Source: Acinetobacter larvae (GTDB lineage Bacteria; Pseudomonadota; Gammaproteobacteria; Pseudomonadales; Moraxellaceae). From it: 64,000 nucleotides of DNA. The notes beneath the pieces were generated by a model that did no database searches, was not told the DNA's origin, and saw nothing but the letters and a program-made list of their open reading frames with translations. Shown piece after piece: positions 37,558-46,032 of this stretch (position 1 is its first letter; each line of letters begins with the position of its first letter). The stretch covers positions 2,170,001 through 2,234,000 of the forward strand of contig NZ_CP016895.1 in the NCBI RefSeq assembly GCF_001704115.1. The letters are read 5' to 3'. The position numbers and the translations under genes were made by a program.

Positions 37558-38787
37558 GTGGACGTACGTCTCTCTGATCGTGTAAATGCCATCAAACCGT
37601 CCCCAACACTTGCTGTGACCAACAAAGCTGCTGAATTAAAAGCCGCTGGCAAAAATGTCATTGGTCTTGGTGCAGGTGAACCTGATTTTGACACCCCTCA
37701 ACACATCAAAGATGCCGCTATTACAGCAATCCAAAATGGATTCACCAAATATACGGCAGTAGATGGAACGCCAGGTCTAAAAAAAGCGATTATTGCTAAA
37801 TTAAAACGCGACAATCAATTAGATTACCAAGCCAACCAAATTCTCGTTTCTTGCGGTGGAAAACAATCATTCTTTAACCTTGCCTTGGCTCTGCTCAATA
37901 AAGGTGATGAAGTGATTATTCCTGCGCCTTATTGGGTAAGTTACCCAGATATGGTCATTATCGCAGAAGGTGTACCTGTCATCGTAAAATGTGGCGAAGA
38001 GCAACGTTTTAAAATCACAGCGGCACAACTTGAAGCAGCGATTACCGATAAAACTCGTTTGCTGGTGCTCAACAGCCCATCAAACCCTACAGGTATGATC
38101 TATAGCAAAGCTGAATTAGAAGCTTTGGCAGAGGTATTACGTAAACATCCACACGTGATGGTTGCTTCTGATGACATGTACGAACCGATTCGTTGGCAAG
38201 ACGAGTTCTACAACATCGCAACAGTTGCACCAGATTTATATGACCGCGTTATTGTGCTCAATGGCGTGTCTAAAGCTTATGCCATGACTGGTTGGCGTAT
38301 CGGTTATGCTGCTGGTCCAGCAAAATTGATTGGCGCAATGAAAAAAATCCAATCTCAATCAACCTCTAACCCAACCTCCATTTCACAAGTTGCTGCTGAA
38401 GCTGCTTTAAATGGTCCACAAGATGTACTAGAGCCAATGGTTGAGGCTTTTAAACGTCGTCACGACCTTGTGGTCAATGGTTTAAATGCGATTAACGGCA
38501 TTAGCTGCTTACCTGCTGATGGTGCTTTCTATGCCTATGCCAATATCCGTCCATTAATCCGTGCCAAAGGCTTAAAATCTTGCACTGAATTCTCTGAATG
38601 GCTACTTGAAGAAACCGGCGTTGCAGTAGTCCCTGGTGATGCATTCGGTCTCGGTGGTTTTATGCGAATCTCTTATGCAACGGCTGACGACGTATTGGTT
38701 GATGCACTCGCACGTATCAAAAAAGCGGCTGATTCTATTGAGGGTGTGGATGCTGCGATTGCCTCCATCGCTGCTGAAAAAGCTTAA
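37558..38787 (+). CDS. Class I aminotransferase (aspartate aminotransferase type)
   Basis: A 409-residue PLP enzyme of the type Ib aspartate aminotransferase group. N-terminal LSDRVNAIKPSPTLAVTNKA, the substrate/PLP segment SPSNPTGMIYSK and the lysine motif NGVSKAYAMTGWRIGYAAGP are clear. The start is a GTG with an AAGGAA site 8 bases upstream; an ATG five bases earlier is out of frame. It interconverts aspartate/oxaloacetate and glutamate/2-oxoglutarate, possibly also other amino acids. The C-terminal Ala/Ile-rich tail is slightly longer than usual. Confidence 0.92.
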   Translation: MDVRLSDRVNAIKPSPTLAVTNKAAELKAAGKNVIGLGAGEPDFDTPQHIKDAAITAIQNGFTKYTAVDGTPGLKKAIIAKLKRDNQLDYQANQILVSCGGKQSFFNLALALLNKGDEVIIPAPYWVSYPDMVIIAEGVPVIVKCGEEQRFKITAAQLEAAITDKTRLLVLNSPSNPTGMIYSKAELEALAEVLRKHPHVMVASDDMYEPIRWQDEFYNIATVAPDLYDRVIVLNGVSKAYAMTGWRIGYAAGPAKLIGAMKKIQSQSTSNPTSISQVAAEAALNGPQDVLEPMVEAFKRRHDLVVNGLNAINGISCLPADGAFYAYANIRPLIRAKGLKSCTEFSEWLLEETGVAVVPGDAFGLGGFMRISYATADDVLVDALARIKKAADSIEGVDAAIASIAAEKA

Positions 38788-38834
38788 ACTGTTGTGCTAA
38801 AGCAAAGTTAAAGCAATACAAGTTGCTTGCTTTC

Positions 38835-38867
38835 AAAACCGTAGTCCTTAGTGGCTACGGTTTTTTT
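38835..38867 (+). terminator. Terminator of the aminotransferase gene
   Basis: Stem AAAACCGTAG / CTACGGTTTT with a 10-nt loop, followed by further T (seven in all). Confidence 0.9.
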
Positions 38868-39016
38868 GATCGCAACTTAAACCACAATTATTCATTCAAT
38901 CACAATGATGCCCACGTAAGTCGGAACAAACTCACTTGAACAAAATACCGTGTAGAGCACATCTATGAAGGATTTTATTGGTCGTATGTTCTTATCACGC
39001 TTATCACTATGCCACG

Positions 39017-39445
39017 CTATGCGTCTGTTTGAGGGCTAAACATCGCAATGATGTCCGCTTCCGTCAACTGCTGACGTTGCCCAGCAAAAGTATAATAATC
39101 TGGTTTATTGTCGATATAAATCTCTGTTGCCAAATACGTATCTTCAGGCAATTCCGCCAAAATAAAGGGATTGACATTGCAGTATTGTTGGTCTTTGCTA
39201 CGCCAAAATAAATGTGTGCCGCAATCACTACAAAATGCACGTTCTCCCCAAGCTGAGGAATCATAATATTTTAACGCTTGCTGTGCTGAAAAGACTAAGC
39301 TATCTGCGACAATTTCTATATTTAAATTAACCCCACCAGCTTGCCGACGGCAAATTGAACAATGACAACTACTCAACTGATTATTTTTTGGTTGTAGCGA
39401 AAATTGCACAGCACCGCATAAACATTGCCCAGAAACTTTTTTCAT
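39017..39445 (-). CDS. GFA-family (CENP-V-like) zinc protein
   Basis: A protein beginning MKKVSGQCLCGAVQF; the ATG at 39445 is chosen because GGGGTG lies 6 bases upstream and the family consensus starts there. Cysteines follow the GFA pattern: CLCG near residue 8, CHCSICRRQAGG near 30, and CSDCGTHLFW near 80, which bind two zincs. The family includes glutathione-dependent formaldehyde-activating enzyme, but most small members have no proven activity, so the substrate is open. It is convergent with the aminotransferase gene. Confidence 0.85.
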   Translation of the reverse strand: MKKVSGQCLCGAVQFSLQPKNNQLSSCHCSICRRQAGGVNLNIEIVADSLVFSAQQALKYYDSSAWGERAFCSDCGTHLFWRSKDQQYCNVNPFILAELPEDTYLATEIYIDNKPDYYTFAGQRQQLTEADIIAMFSPQTDA

Positions 39446-39704
39446 TGCACACCCCATTAGATTCACCACTATAAACTAAATATAAACTAACATATCAGCC
39501 ATCAAAATTCGAGTATCTATCTCATCAAGCATCAAGATTTTAACAAAGAAAAAATACGCTACACTCAATCATACGCACGGCCGGCTCTCGCCTGATCAAA
39601 GTAAATAACTTTTCCCCAACATAATCATGATTTATTCAAAATCAGCAAATCGTCTAAATAAAGACCACTCAAACCACAATTTAATGATCAAGCTAAAAAT
39701 AAGC

Positions 39705-39732
39705 TTGACCCATATTAAAATCCCCTTATAAT
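39705..39732 (+). promoter_or_regulatory. Promoter of tRNA-Asn
   Basis: TTGACC (39705-39710), 16-nt spacer, perfect TATAAT (39727-39732). Predicted start near 39739, five bases before the mature tRNA. Confidence 0.85.
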
Positions 39733-39743
39733 CGCATGCAGAT

Positions 39744-39819
39744 TCTCCCATAGCTCAGTCGGTAGAGCGACGGACTGTTAATCCGCAGGTCCCTGGTTCG
39801 AGCCCAGGTGGGAGAGCCA
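39744..39819 (+). tRNA. tRNA-Asn (GUU)
   Basis: A 76-nt cloverleaf. The acceptor stem is TCTCCCA / TGGGAGA, the anticodon loop reads ctgttaa with GTT at 39777-39779, the T-loop is GGTTCGAGCC, and the 3' CCA is encoded (39817-39819). It has its own promoter and terminator. No integrase or duplicated tRNA end lies nearby, so there is no sign of use as an integration site in this window. Confidence 0.97.
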
Positions 39820-39825
39820 AGATTC

Positions 39826-39860
39826 TAAAAGCCATACAGGAGTTACTGTATGGCTTTTTT
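39826..39860 (+). terminator. Terminator of tRNA-Asn
   Basis: Stem AAAAGCCATACAG / CTGTATGGCTTTT with a short gagtta loop and a six-T tail. Confidence 0.93.
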
Positions 39861-39876
39861 AATGACCAAATACTAT

Positions 39877-39916
39877 TAAAAAATAACCATTGAAAAATAA
39901 CCATTAAAAAATAAAT
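39877..39916. repeat. 14-bp tandem repeat after the tRNA terminator
   Basis: taaaaaataaccat / tgaaaaataaccat / taaaaaataaat: two near-identical 14-bp units and a degenerate third, A-rich. Confidence 0.75.
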
Positions 39917-40056
39917 AGCGGATATCCAAACTGGGCTTATAAGGCAATAATGCAAACACCCCACTGAGCAGATAAATGAAGTGCTCGCTATACCTTGCCT
40001 AAAGCTACGCGCTGATCAAACCAAGTCTGTTTTAATTTAATGCATGATCAACGCTA

Positions 40057-40314
40057 TTATGGCGATACAACTGCTGATGCAGCTTGATTGGTGTTGGTTG
40101 ACTGAGTTTGAGAGGCAGTAGGCTGATTAATCCGATCATGTTCGGTAAAACGCAAAGCCTGCTGTTTGGCAATCAGCTCATCATATTTTTTCTTATTTTC
40201 GACATCGTATTTTGCCGCAACAAAATTAATGCTCAGCACAGTAATAGGCAAAATAATAATTACTGCAATAAATATAATCTGTCTAGAACTTAACTTCTTC
40301 TTTGACTGCGTCAT
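40057..40314 (-). CDS. Small single-pass membrane protein, unknown function
   Basis: An 85-residue protein with a basic N-terminus (MTQSKKKLSSRQ), one transmembrane helix (about 13-33, IIFIAVIIILPITVLSINF) and a polar, Gln/Thr/Ser-rich C-terminal tail. The orientation rule (positive residues inside) places the tail in the periplasm. No family recognised; context gives no clue. Confidence 0.6.
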   Translation of the reverse strand: MTQSKKKLSSRQIIFIAVIIILPITVLSINFVAAKYDVENKKKYDELIAKQQALRFTEHDRINQPTASQTQSTNTNQAASAVVSP

Positions 40315-40445
40315 TGTGCATGGTTCCTTGCAAAAAACTCCTAGGCACTATAACAAAGCCAGATGAAAAAACAACGTTCAAGATCACAATGACAAAGCTG
40401 TCTGTATCAGCGCTTACATAACATCAGCATCATCCCCGCTAACAA

Positions 40446-40484
40446 CAAAAATACCCATAACCATGATTATGATTATGGGTATTT
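40446..40484 (-). terminator. Terminator of the lipase gene
   Basis: Perfect 12-bp stem AAATACCCATAA / TTATGGGTATTT, with TTTTTG following on the minus strand. It lies about 40 bp beyond the lipase stop. Confidence 0.88.
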
Positions 40485-40523
40485 AAAAGTCGCGATATCA
40501 GATGTAACTTTCTTCAAAGTAGA

Positions 40524-41753
40524 TTATGCTGCCGGCATATATTTCTTGATAAACGCAACCAATTCAGGATTCTTCGTAACAATCGCTTGAGTATGGCTTG
40601 CGCCCTCTACCGGTAAGAAAGTTACATCCGTTCCCAAAGTTTTTAAATTCTTTTGTAGACCATCGGTGATGACATACGGTACAGCCATATCTGCCGTACC
40701 TTGAATAATCATAATCGGGGTATTGATCTTCTTGGTTCCTGGCTGATTGTCAACTAAGAATTTTTTGATGGTCGGATCTTCTTCAAATTTTTCAATCAAA
40801 GCAGGATATTGCAATAATTGATGATTGGAATTCTCCGCCAAGAAAGCACGGATATCATCTGCAAACTTATCATGCAACTCTGCCAAACATAAGCCATTTT
40901 CCCCTGTTGTTCCCTCAGCCAATTCAGCAATTGGACGTGAGCGATCTTTAAATAAAGCTTGATACGCAAAACGTGGCTCATAAGCTTTTATGCCCACAGA
41001 GGTCAAAGCGGCATAGGCCAGCAACTCGGCATAAGCTTCTGTAGCGACCTCCGTCTGTCCTGCAGCGACCAACTGCTGTAAAGCTAGCGGTGCAACCTGA
41101 CCAATGATAACCCCCAAACTTGATGCTGGTGCACCTGCAACCGCACCTTTATAGTTTGCATCATCATTGGCATATTCTGCAGTTCCTAAAGATGCTTGGC
41201 CACCTTGGGATTGCCCAACTGACATCCAAGCCCCATTAAACGTGCCTTTATACTGTGCTTGAATGGCATTGACTGCGTAAATCGCTGATTTCGCCTCACT
41301 TCCTAAATTTAGATAAGGGTGTATGCCTTTGGTCCCTAAGCCTTCATAATCTGGTGCGACAATGACATAACCAGCCGCCAATAAACTTTCCGCCATATTT
41401 TTAAAACGTGGATTAAAGGTATTGGCGCTTGGTGCACATTGATCCGCCACACCCACCGTCCCATGCTCCCAAACCACAACACGCCAACCATCTTTGGGCT
41501 GTGCTGTCTTTGGATAGAATACCAATGCCGTTGCTTCTGCAGTTTCTCCCAACACATTAGGCATATTATAGTGCATCACCTGAATCTTCGATGCTTGCTG
41601 CATGCTATCCAAACTATAGGCACGCTCTTTAATATAGTTGGACTGACTGGGCGATGTATTGTCAGCATCATCATCACTATCATTACATGCAGCTAAAAAT
41701 AGTACGCTACTGCATGCCAAAGCAATCATTGATTTCTTTAAAAAAATATTCAT
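40524..41753 (-). CDS. Secretory-lipase-like alpha/beta hydrolase lipoprotein
   Basis: A 409-residue protein with a lipoprotein signal (lipobox LAAC, Cys23) followed by an Asp/Ser-rich spacer. The hydrolase fold shows the oxyanion segment VVVWEHGTVG (92-101), the nucleophile elbow GQSQGG (Ser182), an Asp in QGTADMAVPY and a His in EGASHTQA near the C-terminus. The layout fits the secretory lipase (LIP) family, so an esterase or lipase anchored in the outer membrane is likely. The upstream region carries two operator-like repeats, and a terminator closes the gene. Confidence 0.85.
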   Translation of the reverse strand: MNIFLKKSMIALACSSVLFLAACNDSDDDADNTSPSQSNYIKERAYSLDSMQQASKIQVMHYNMPNVLGETAEATALVFYPKTAQPKDGWRVVVWEHGTVGVADQCAPSANTFNPRFKNMAESLLAAGYVIVAPDYEGLGTKGIHPYLNLGSEAKSAIYAVNAIQAQYKGTFNGAWMSVGQSQGGQASLGTAEYANDDANYKGAVAGAPASSLGVIIGQVAPLALQQLVAAGQTEVATEAYAELLAYAALTSVGIKAYEPRFAYQALFKDRSRPIAELAEGTTGENGLCLAELHDKFADDIRAFLAENSNHQLLQYPALIEKFEEDPTIKKFLVDNQPGTKKINTPIMIIQGTADMAVPYVITDGLQKNLKTLGTDVTFLPVEGASHTQAIVTKNPELVAFIKKYMPAA

Positions 41754-42079
41754 TCAGTTGTTCCCTACACTATTTATTGATCACGCATCCTGAGCGCTTG
41801 CTTTGTGCATCCACTCCTGCACAGGATTATCTTGTGCGTCCAATTTTGCACAGTATTATTTTGTATATTTCACAATTTTAGTAAATTAAGCTGTAAGCCC
41901 AACAACACTAAAACTAAGCACAGATTAATTCAAATAATTAAAAAAATAAACCTTAACAACATATAAAAATGACTCTTATTTGAACTGCTTAGTGCATAAC
42001 ACGGTTAAACCTAGGAATACTTAGACGTTTAAGCCGTTTTGCCAAGTGATGCCTCATAAATATGCATAATAATTAAATA
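41754..42079. other. Intergenic region upstream of lipase, with repeats
   Basis: 326 bp between ubiA and the lipase gene. Its main feature is the 29-bp tandem repeat at 41803-41860. The rest is A+T-rich with no ORF or clear terminator; the ubiA stop side (42000-42079) has no hairpin I can support. Confidence 0.45.
41803..41860. promoter_or_regulatory. Two 29-bp operator-like tandem repeats
   Basis: Two adjacent 29-bp units (41803-41831, 41832-41860), each with an inverted repeat TGTGCA-N8-TGCACA (second copy TGTGCG in the left arm). They begin 50 bp upstream of the lipase start. Spacing and symmetry suggest cooperative binding of a dimeric regulator; which one is unknown. Confidence 0.55.
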
Positions 42080-42961
42080 CTACCAGTACAATGCTATAAA
42101 AATTGCAAGAAAGATCATTAATCCAACCCAACGATTATGTCTAAACGCCCAGAAACATCGTGCAGGATCACGATCGGCTGTTTGCACTAACTGATAGATA
42201 AAATCAAGCAACACCAATAAGAGTGGCCAAATCGCATAGGGCAATAACAAATCCTCGCGATATAATGCAGCACCAATCAGCACTAAACTCACGCCCTGTA
42301 ATAAGGCGATGATCTGAATGTCATAGCGCCCAAATAAAATAGCGGTCGACTTAACTCCAATTTTTAAGTCATATTCACGGTCAGTAATGGCATATTGCGT
42401 ATCATAGGCAACCGTCCAAGCTAAATTTCCAAAATACAGCAACCAACACGTCAAATCTGGTGTTGCCCCAACAGCGGTATACGCCATTGGAATAGACCAT
42501 GAAAATGCCGCACCTAAAAATACTTGCGGTAAATGTGTATAGCGCTTCATAAATGGATAAATAAACGCTAAGGCTAAAGCGCCAAAAGACCAGTAAAAAC
42601 TTTCAATCGGTAAAAATAACAACAATAACGCACTAGCAAAAACCAAAATCAAAAATACCCAAATGGCTTCAGCTGCCGAAATCACACCCGTTGCCAAAGG
42701 CCGATTTTTGGTGCGTTCGACATGCGCATCGACCTTACGATCTGCAAAATCATTAATGGCACAACCTGCTGCACGCATAAAAACAACCCCGAGCAGCATA
42801 ACAATGAATATTTTAAAATCTGGTGTCCCGCCTTGCGCCAACCATAATGCCCACATGGTTGGCCAAAAAACCAGTTCGGTACCAATCGGTTTATCAAAAC
42901 GACATAAATAATAATAAGCTGCTAAACGTTGCCGCCAGTCTAACGCCGTTGATTTCATCAT
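42080..42961 (-). CDS. ubiA: 4-hydroxybenzoate octaprenyltransferase
   Basis: A 293-residue membrane enzyme of the UbiA family with about eight to nine transmembrane segments. Two Asp-rich motifs are visible: NDFADRKVDAHVERTKNRPL in the first half and YDTQYAITDREYDLKIGVKS in the second; they bind the prenyl diphosphate through Mg2+. It prenylates 4-hydroxybenzoate in ubiquinone synthesis. Its ATG overlaps the ubiC stop by 4 bp (ATGA), indicating translational coupling with the enzyme that makes its substrate. Confidence 0.95.
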   Translation of the reverse strand: MMKSTALDWRQRLAAYYYLCRFDKPIGTELVFWPTMWALWLAQGGTPDFKIFIVMLLGVVFMRAAGCAINDFADRKVDAHVERTKNRPLATGVISAAEAIWVFLILVFASALLLLFLPIESFYWSFGALALAFIYPFMKRYTHLPQVFLGAAFSWSIPMAYTAVGATPDLTCWLLYFGNLAWTVAYDTQYAITDREYDLKIGVKSTAILFGRYDIQIIALLQGVSLVLIGAALYREDLLLPYAIWPLLLVLLDFIYQLVQTADRDPARCFWAFRHNRWVGLMIFLAIFIALYW

Positions 42962-43485
42962 GATGTGTATTCCGAAATATAAGACTTGGCATCTGCCTTA
43001 ATTTTTTTTTGTGCTAAAAAACGCTCAAAACTACTTAAAAAAGTTTCTTGCACAATAAACCTACAGCCATGCCAAGTATAACAACTTTGACGCGTCCACC
43101 CTTCTGGTAAACGCAAAATGCGACGCTGGCAAAGCGGTTGACAGCGATTAAATAAAAAACGACCGATTGGCTGAGTACCAATGGTTTTAAAAATTCGTGC
43201 TTTACCCTGCACACTCAGAATCGGAAAAATACTTTTGGCTTTGACCCATGGTACTGACTCTGAACCATATAATAAACTTTCGCGCACCCATGCAAGATGA
43301 TGCATCGGCATGTTCATCCATTGACTATCTTGTTGTGACATTTTTTGAAAGCACTGTACCGTCGGTTCAACACAAAATTGACCATCCGCCAGCTGCGTTA
43401 GTTGCTGTGTCAAAGACCCCGATGCGTATAACCATGTTTTTAATTGCGGATCGATATCCTCGTTAAATACCCTTGGTCTCAGCAT
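42958..43485 (-). CDS. ubiC: Chorismate lyase
   Basis: A 175-residue protein matching UbiC: VRESLLYGSESVPWVKAKSI (chorismate-binding arginine region), then IGTQPIGRFLF and QSCYTWHGCRFIVQETFL at the C-terminal part. It splits chorismate to 4-hydroxybenzoate and pyruvate, the first step of ubiquinone synthesis. It overlaps ubiA by 4 bp. Confidence 0.93.
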   Translation of the reverse strand: MLRPRVFNEDIDPQLKTWLYASGSLTQQLTQLADGQFCVEPTVQCFQKMSQQDSQWMNMPMHHLAWVRESLLYGSESVPWVKAKSIFPILSVQGKARIFKTIGTQPIGRFLFNRCQPLCQRRILRLPEGWTRQSCYTWHGCRFIVQETFLSSFERFLAQKKIKADAKSYISEYTS

Positions 43486-43671
43486 AGTCTTTCACTCTTC
43501 CTATTTTGCGGCAGTATAACTGAAATTTAACACATATTTTCCGCTCGCCCACCCTGAGCATGCTGCTATAGCCAACACTTAACCCTGATTTCAAACAACT
43601 TGGTCAAAAATCAAACGGTTAATAGAATCAATGCTTGAATTCTACTAATCTGGCAGCATCTATAATTTGTC

Positions 43672-43812
43672 ATGAAAAGATCATATTATTCAGGCATCAA
43701 TACAGATTATCACAGGGCACTAGGCGGCAAAGATGTCGACTTAAATGTGCAAGATATTGGGATGAAATATACTTTTCGTTTAAGATTTAATTTTCCGATC
43801 TTAATCATATAA
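43672..43812 (+). pseudogene. Short ORF resembling an outer-membrane protein 3' end (possible remnant)
   Basis: A 46-codon frame. Residues 8-35 (GINTDYHRALGGKDVDLNVQ, then DIGMKYTF) look like the last two beta-strands of an outer-membrane barrel, with the aromatic C-terminal signature at GMKYTF; about 11 unrelated residues follow before the stop. An in-frame stop lies just upstream of the ATG, so the rest of such a gene is missing. A decayed 3' fragment is the simplest reading. It lies between ubiC and ahpC. Confidence 0.4.
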
Positions 43813-43890
43813 AAATACTATTTCCCCAATAATAGAATTTATCTTATGCTAACAACATATTAGATTTTCACTACACTCATGGAGTAAATG

Positions 43891-44454
43891 ATGAGCTTAA
43901 TTAATACTGAAGTTAAACCATTCAAAGCACAAGCATATCTTAACGGACAATTCATCGAAGTTACTGAAGCTGATCTTAAAGGCAAATGGTCTGTATTCTT
44001 CTTCTATCCAGCAGACTTTACATTTGTTTGCCCAACTGAATTAGGCGACCTTGCAGATAACTATGCTGAGTTCAAAAAACTTGGTGTTGAAATCTATTCA
44101 GTTTCTACTGATACACACTTCACGCATAAAGCTTGGCACGATTCTTCTGAAGAAATCAAAAAAATCGAATACCCAATGGTTGGCGATCCAACTTGGACCT
44201 TGGCTAAAAACTTCGACGTATTAATCGAATCTGATGGTCTTGCTGATCGTGGTACTTTCGTTATCGATCCAGAAGGTAAAATCCAAATCGTTGAAATCAA
44301 CGCTGGTGGTGTAGGTCGTGACGCTTCTGAATTGCTTCGTAAAATCAAAGCAGCTCAATATGTTCACGCTCACCCAGGTGAAGTTTGCCCAGCTAAATGG
44401 AAAGAAGGCGAAGCAACACTTGCTCCTTCAATCGACCTCGTTGGTAAAATCTAA
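43891..44454 (+). CDS. ahpC: Peroxiredoxin AhpC
   Basis: A 187-residue typical 2-Cys peroxiredoxin: peroxidatic Cys47 in FTFVCPTE and resolving Cys near 166 in GEVCPAKW. It reduces hydrogen peroxide and organic hydroperoxides. Two consecutive ATGs exist; the second (43891) is 6 bases after GGAG and gives the family's usual [11 protein letters not shown] start, so I prefer it to 43888. Codon use is clean, as in highly expressed genes. No ahpF is adjacent; a terminator and an IS remnant follow directly. Confidence 0.96.
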   Translation: MSLINTEVKPFKAQAYLNGQFIEVTEADLKGKWSVFFFYPADFTFVCPTELGDLADNYAEFKKLGVEIYSVSTDTHFTHKAWHDSSEEIKKIEYPMVGDPTWTLAKNFDVLIESDGLADRGTFVIDPEGKIQIVEINAGGVGRDASELLRKIKAAQYVHAHPGEVCPAKWKEGEATLAPSIDLVGKI

Positions 44455-44506
44455 TTTTATTTAAAACTCGCCTCAAGCGCAGTATGCATTGCGCTTAGTT
44501 AGAGTG

Positions 44507-44536
44507 AAAAAACCACGTCTTAGGGCGTGGTTTTTT
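44507..44536 (+). terminator. Terminator of ahpC
   Basis: Stem AACCACG / CGTGGTT (extended by A/T pairs) with a 7-8 nt loop and six T. The first T residues also serve as coding bases in the transposase-remnant frame, showing that frame was not preserved here. Confidence 0.9.
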
Positions 44537-44537
44537 A

Positions 44538-44700
44538 AAGGACTTTGTTATGATAATGCTGTTATGGAACGTTTCTTTTTAAACCTAAAAATGGAACGTG
44601 TATGGCAGAAGTACTATGCTAATCATCAAGAAGCAATTCAAGATATTAGCCATTACATTACAGTATTCTATAATCAGGTACGGCTGCGTTTTGAATCTTT
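44538..44700 (+). pseudogene. IS3-family transposase (OrfB) C-terminal fragment
   Basis: In one reading frame the translation shows CYDNAVMERFFLNLKMERVW and, further on, ISHYITVFYNQVRLRF. This is the end of the DDE integrase core of IS3-type OrfB transposases (D-N-A-x-M-E-R-F-F and the final catalytic E region). The usual ending (NxxRxHxxLxxxxP) is lost after QVRLRFES. The upstream part of the transposase and both terminal repeats are absent, so this is a dead fragment squeezed between the ahpC and lpxA terminators. Confidence 0.8.
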
Positions 44701-44703
44701 CAA

Positions 44704-44737
44704 TAAAAATACCCCACTGTTCTGCGGGGTATTTTAT
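44704..44737. terminator. Terminator at the end of the lpx operon (bidirectional)
   Basis: Perfect 10-bp stem AAAATACCCC / GGGGTATTTT with a 10-nt loop. On the minus strand it is followed by TTTTTATT, closing the long envelope operon after lpxA. Confidence 0.85.
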
Positions 44738-44758
44738 GATTGTTTTGGTATGGTTAGA

Positions 44759-45547
44759 TTAACGCACAATACCACGCTTAGATTTTTCTAAGGAATCAAT
44801 CAAACGTTGCGCTTCCGCTGCCTCTGGTAGAATCTCAGACTGAATTTTCGCGATTGCTTGTTCAGTGGTGAGATTTTCTTTATAGATAAATTTAAATGCT
44901 TCACGTAGGGCTTGGATAACATTGCGCGACCACCCCTTGCGGCGCATCCCTTCTATATTTAAACCATATGCATGTGCAGGATTACCAGAAGCCATAACAT
45001 AAGCCGGTACATCTTTTAAAATCAATGAAGCACCGCCAATCATACTATAAGAATCAATATGGCAAAATTGATGAATTCCTGAATTCCCACCAATTACCAC
45101 ATAATCTGCAATATGAACATGCCCCGCAATCCCCACATTATTGGCAATAATATTATGATCACCAACAACACAATCATGCGCAATATGTGTATTGACCATC
45201 ATGAGATTATGGCTACCAATACGGGTAATCGACTGATCTTGTACAGTCCCCCGATGGAAACTACAATGCTCGCGAATTTTATTATAATCCCCGATCTCCA
45301 ACCAAGTTTCCTCACCTTGATATTTTAAATCTTGGCAAATTTCCCCAATACTTGAGAACTGGAAAATTTCATTGCAAACCCCTATTCTTGTATAGCCAGC
45401 AATAACCACATGGGGGTGAATAACACTGCCTGCACCAATACTTACTTGAGGGCCAATAATACAATAAGGGCCAATAACAACATCTTCTGCAATCGTTGCA
45501 GTTGGGTCGATAATCGCGGTTGGATGAATTAATTCGGGTTTACTCAT
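44759..45547 (-). CDS. lpxA: UDP-N-acetylglucosamine acyltransferase
   Basis: A 262-residue left-handed beta-helix acyltransferase with hexapeptide repeats from the start (IHPTAIIDPTATIAEDVVIG) through GHVHIADYVVIGG. The catalytic His region HDCVVGDHNIIANN is present. It adds the first 3-hydroxyacyl chain to UDP-GlcNAc in lipid A synthesis. Its ATG overlaps the fabZ stop by 4 bp. It is the last gene of the cluster; lpxB, which follows in E. coli, is absent here. Confidence 0.96.
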   Translation of the reverse strand: MSKPELIHPTAIIDPTATIAEDVVIGPYCIIGPQVSIGAGSVIHPHVVIAGYTRIGVCNEIFQFSSIGEICQDLKYQGEETWLEIGDYNKIREHCSFHRGTVQDQSITRIGSHNLMMVNTHIAHDCVVGDHNIIANNVGIAGHVHIADYVVIGGNSGIHQFCHIDSYSMIGGASLILKDVPAYVMASGNPAHAYGLNIEGMRRKGWSRNVIQALREAFKFIYKENLTTEQAIAKIQSEILPEAAEAQRLIDSLEKSKRGIVR

Positions 45548-46032
45548 GCCTGCTCTAATTTCTGATGAGAAATAATAATCTCTGCTGTTGCTGCGACCAC
45601 GTCATCAACACTAGCAGTACATAAATATTTATAAATACCACGCTTTTGCATGACCAGCTCAGATTTTAAAATTAATTGATCACCAGGAACAACTTGTTTT
45701 TTAAAACGAACTTTTTCAGCACCAGCAAATAAAAATAATGAACCCGCTTGCGGTGTTTCATCATTCATAACAAATCCCAAAATACCAGAAATTTGCGCCA
45801 TCGCTTCAATAATCAATACACCCGGCGTAATAGGATAATTGGGGAAATGCCCCTGCATATACTCTTCATTAATAGAGATATTCTTATAACCAACTATACC
45901 ATGTTCACTGATTTCAGTAACACGATCAACCAGTAAAAATGGATATCTATGAGGCAGATAACTCCGGATTGTCTGAATATTCATCGGTAATTCAGGAACC
46001 TTAAAAGATAAAGATTTAGACTCAGTCATCAT
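45544..46032 (-). CDS. fabZ: 3-hydroxyacyl-ACP dehydratase FabZ
   Basis: A 162-residue hot-dog-fold dehydratase: LPHRYPFLLVDRV with the catalytic His, then HFPNYPITPGVLIIEAMAQI with the catalytic Glu. It removes water from 3-hydroxyacyl-ACP in fatty-acid synthesis and competes with LpxA/LpxD for the same substrates, which explains the gene order. Two adjacent ATGs (46032 and 46029) are possible starts; the first overlaps the lpxD stop by one base. Confidence 0.96.
   Translation of the reverse strand: MMTESKSLSFKVPELPMNIQTIRSYLPHRYPFLLVDRVTEISEHGIVGYKNISINEEYMQGHFPNYPITPGVLIIEAMAQISGILGFVMNDETPQAGSLFLFAGAEKVRFKKQVVPGDQLILKSELVMQKRGIYKYLCTASVDDVVAATAEIIISHQKLEQA

Noticed and set aside
39755..39964. 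69-codon minus-strand ORF ending LALPPGLEPGTCGLTVRRST-like
   Set aside because: Its C-terminal half is the antisense translation of tRNA-Asn, a well-known false ORF pattern.
44489..44791. Full 100-codon ORF as an intact gene
   Set aside because: It starts at TTG, reads through the ahpC terminator and the lpxA terminator, and only its middle is transposase-like; annotated as a fragment instead.
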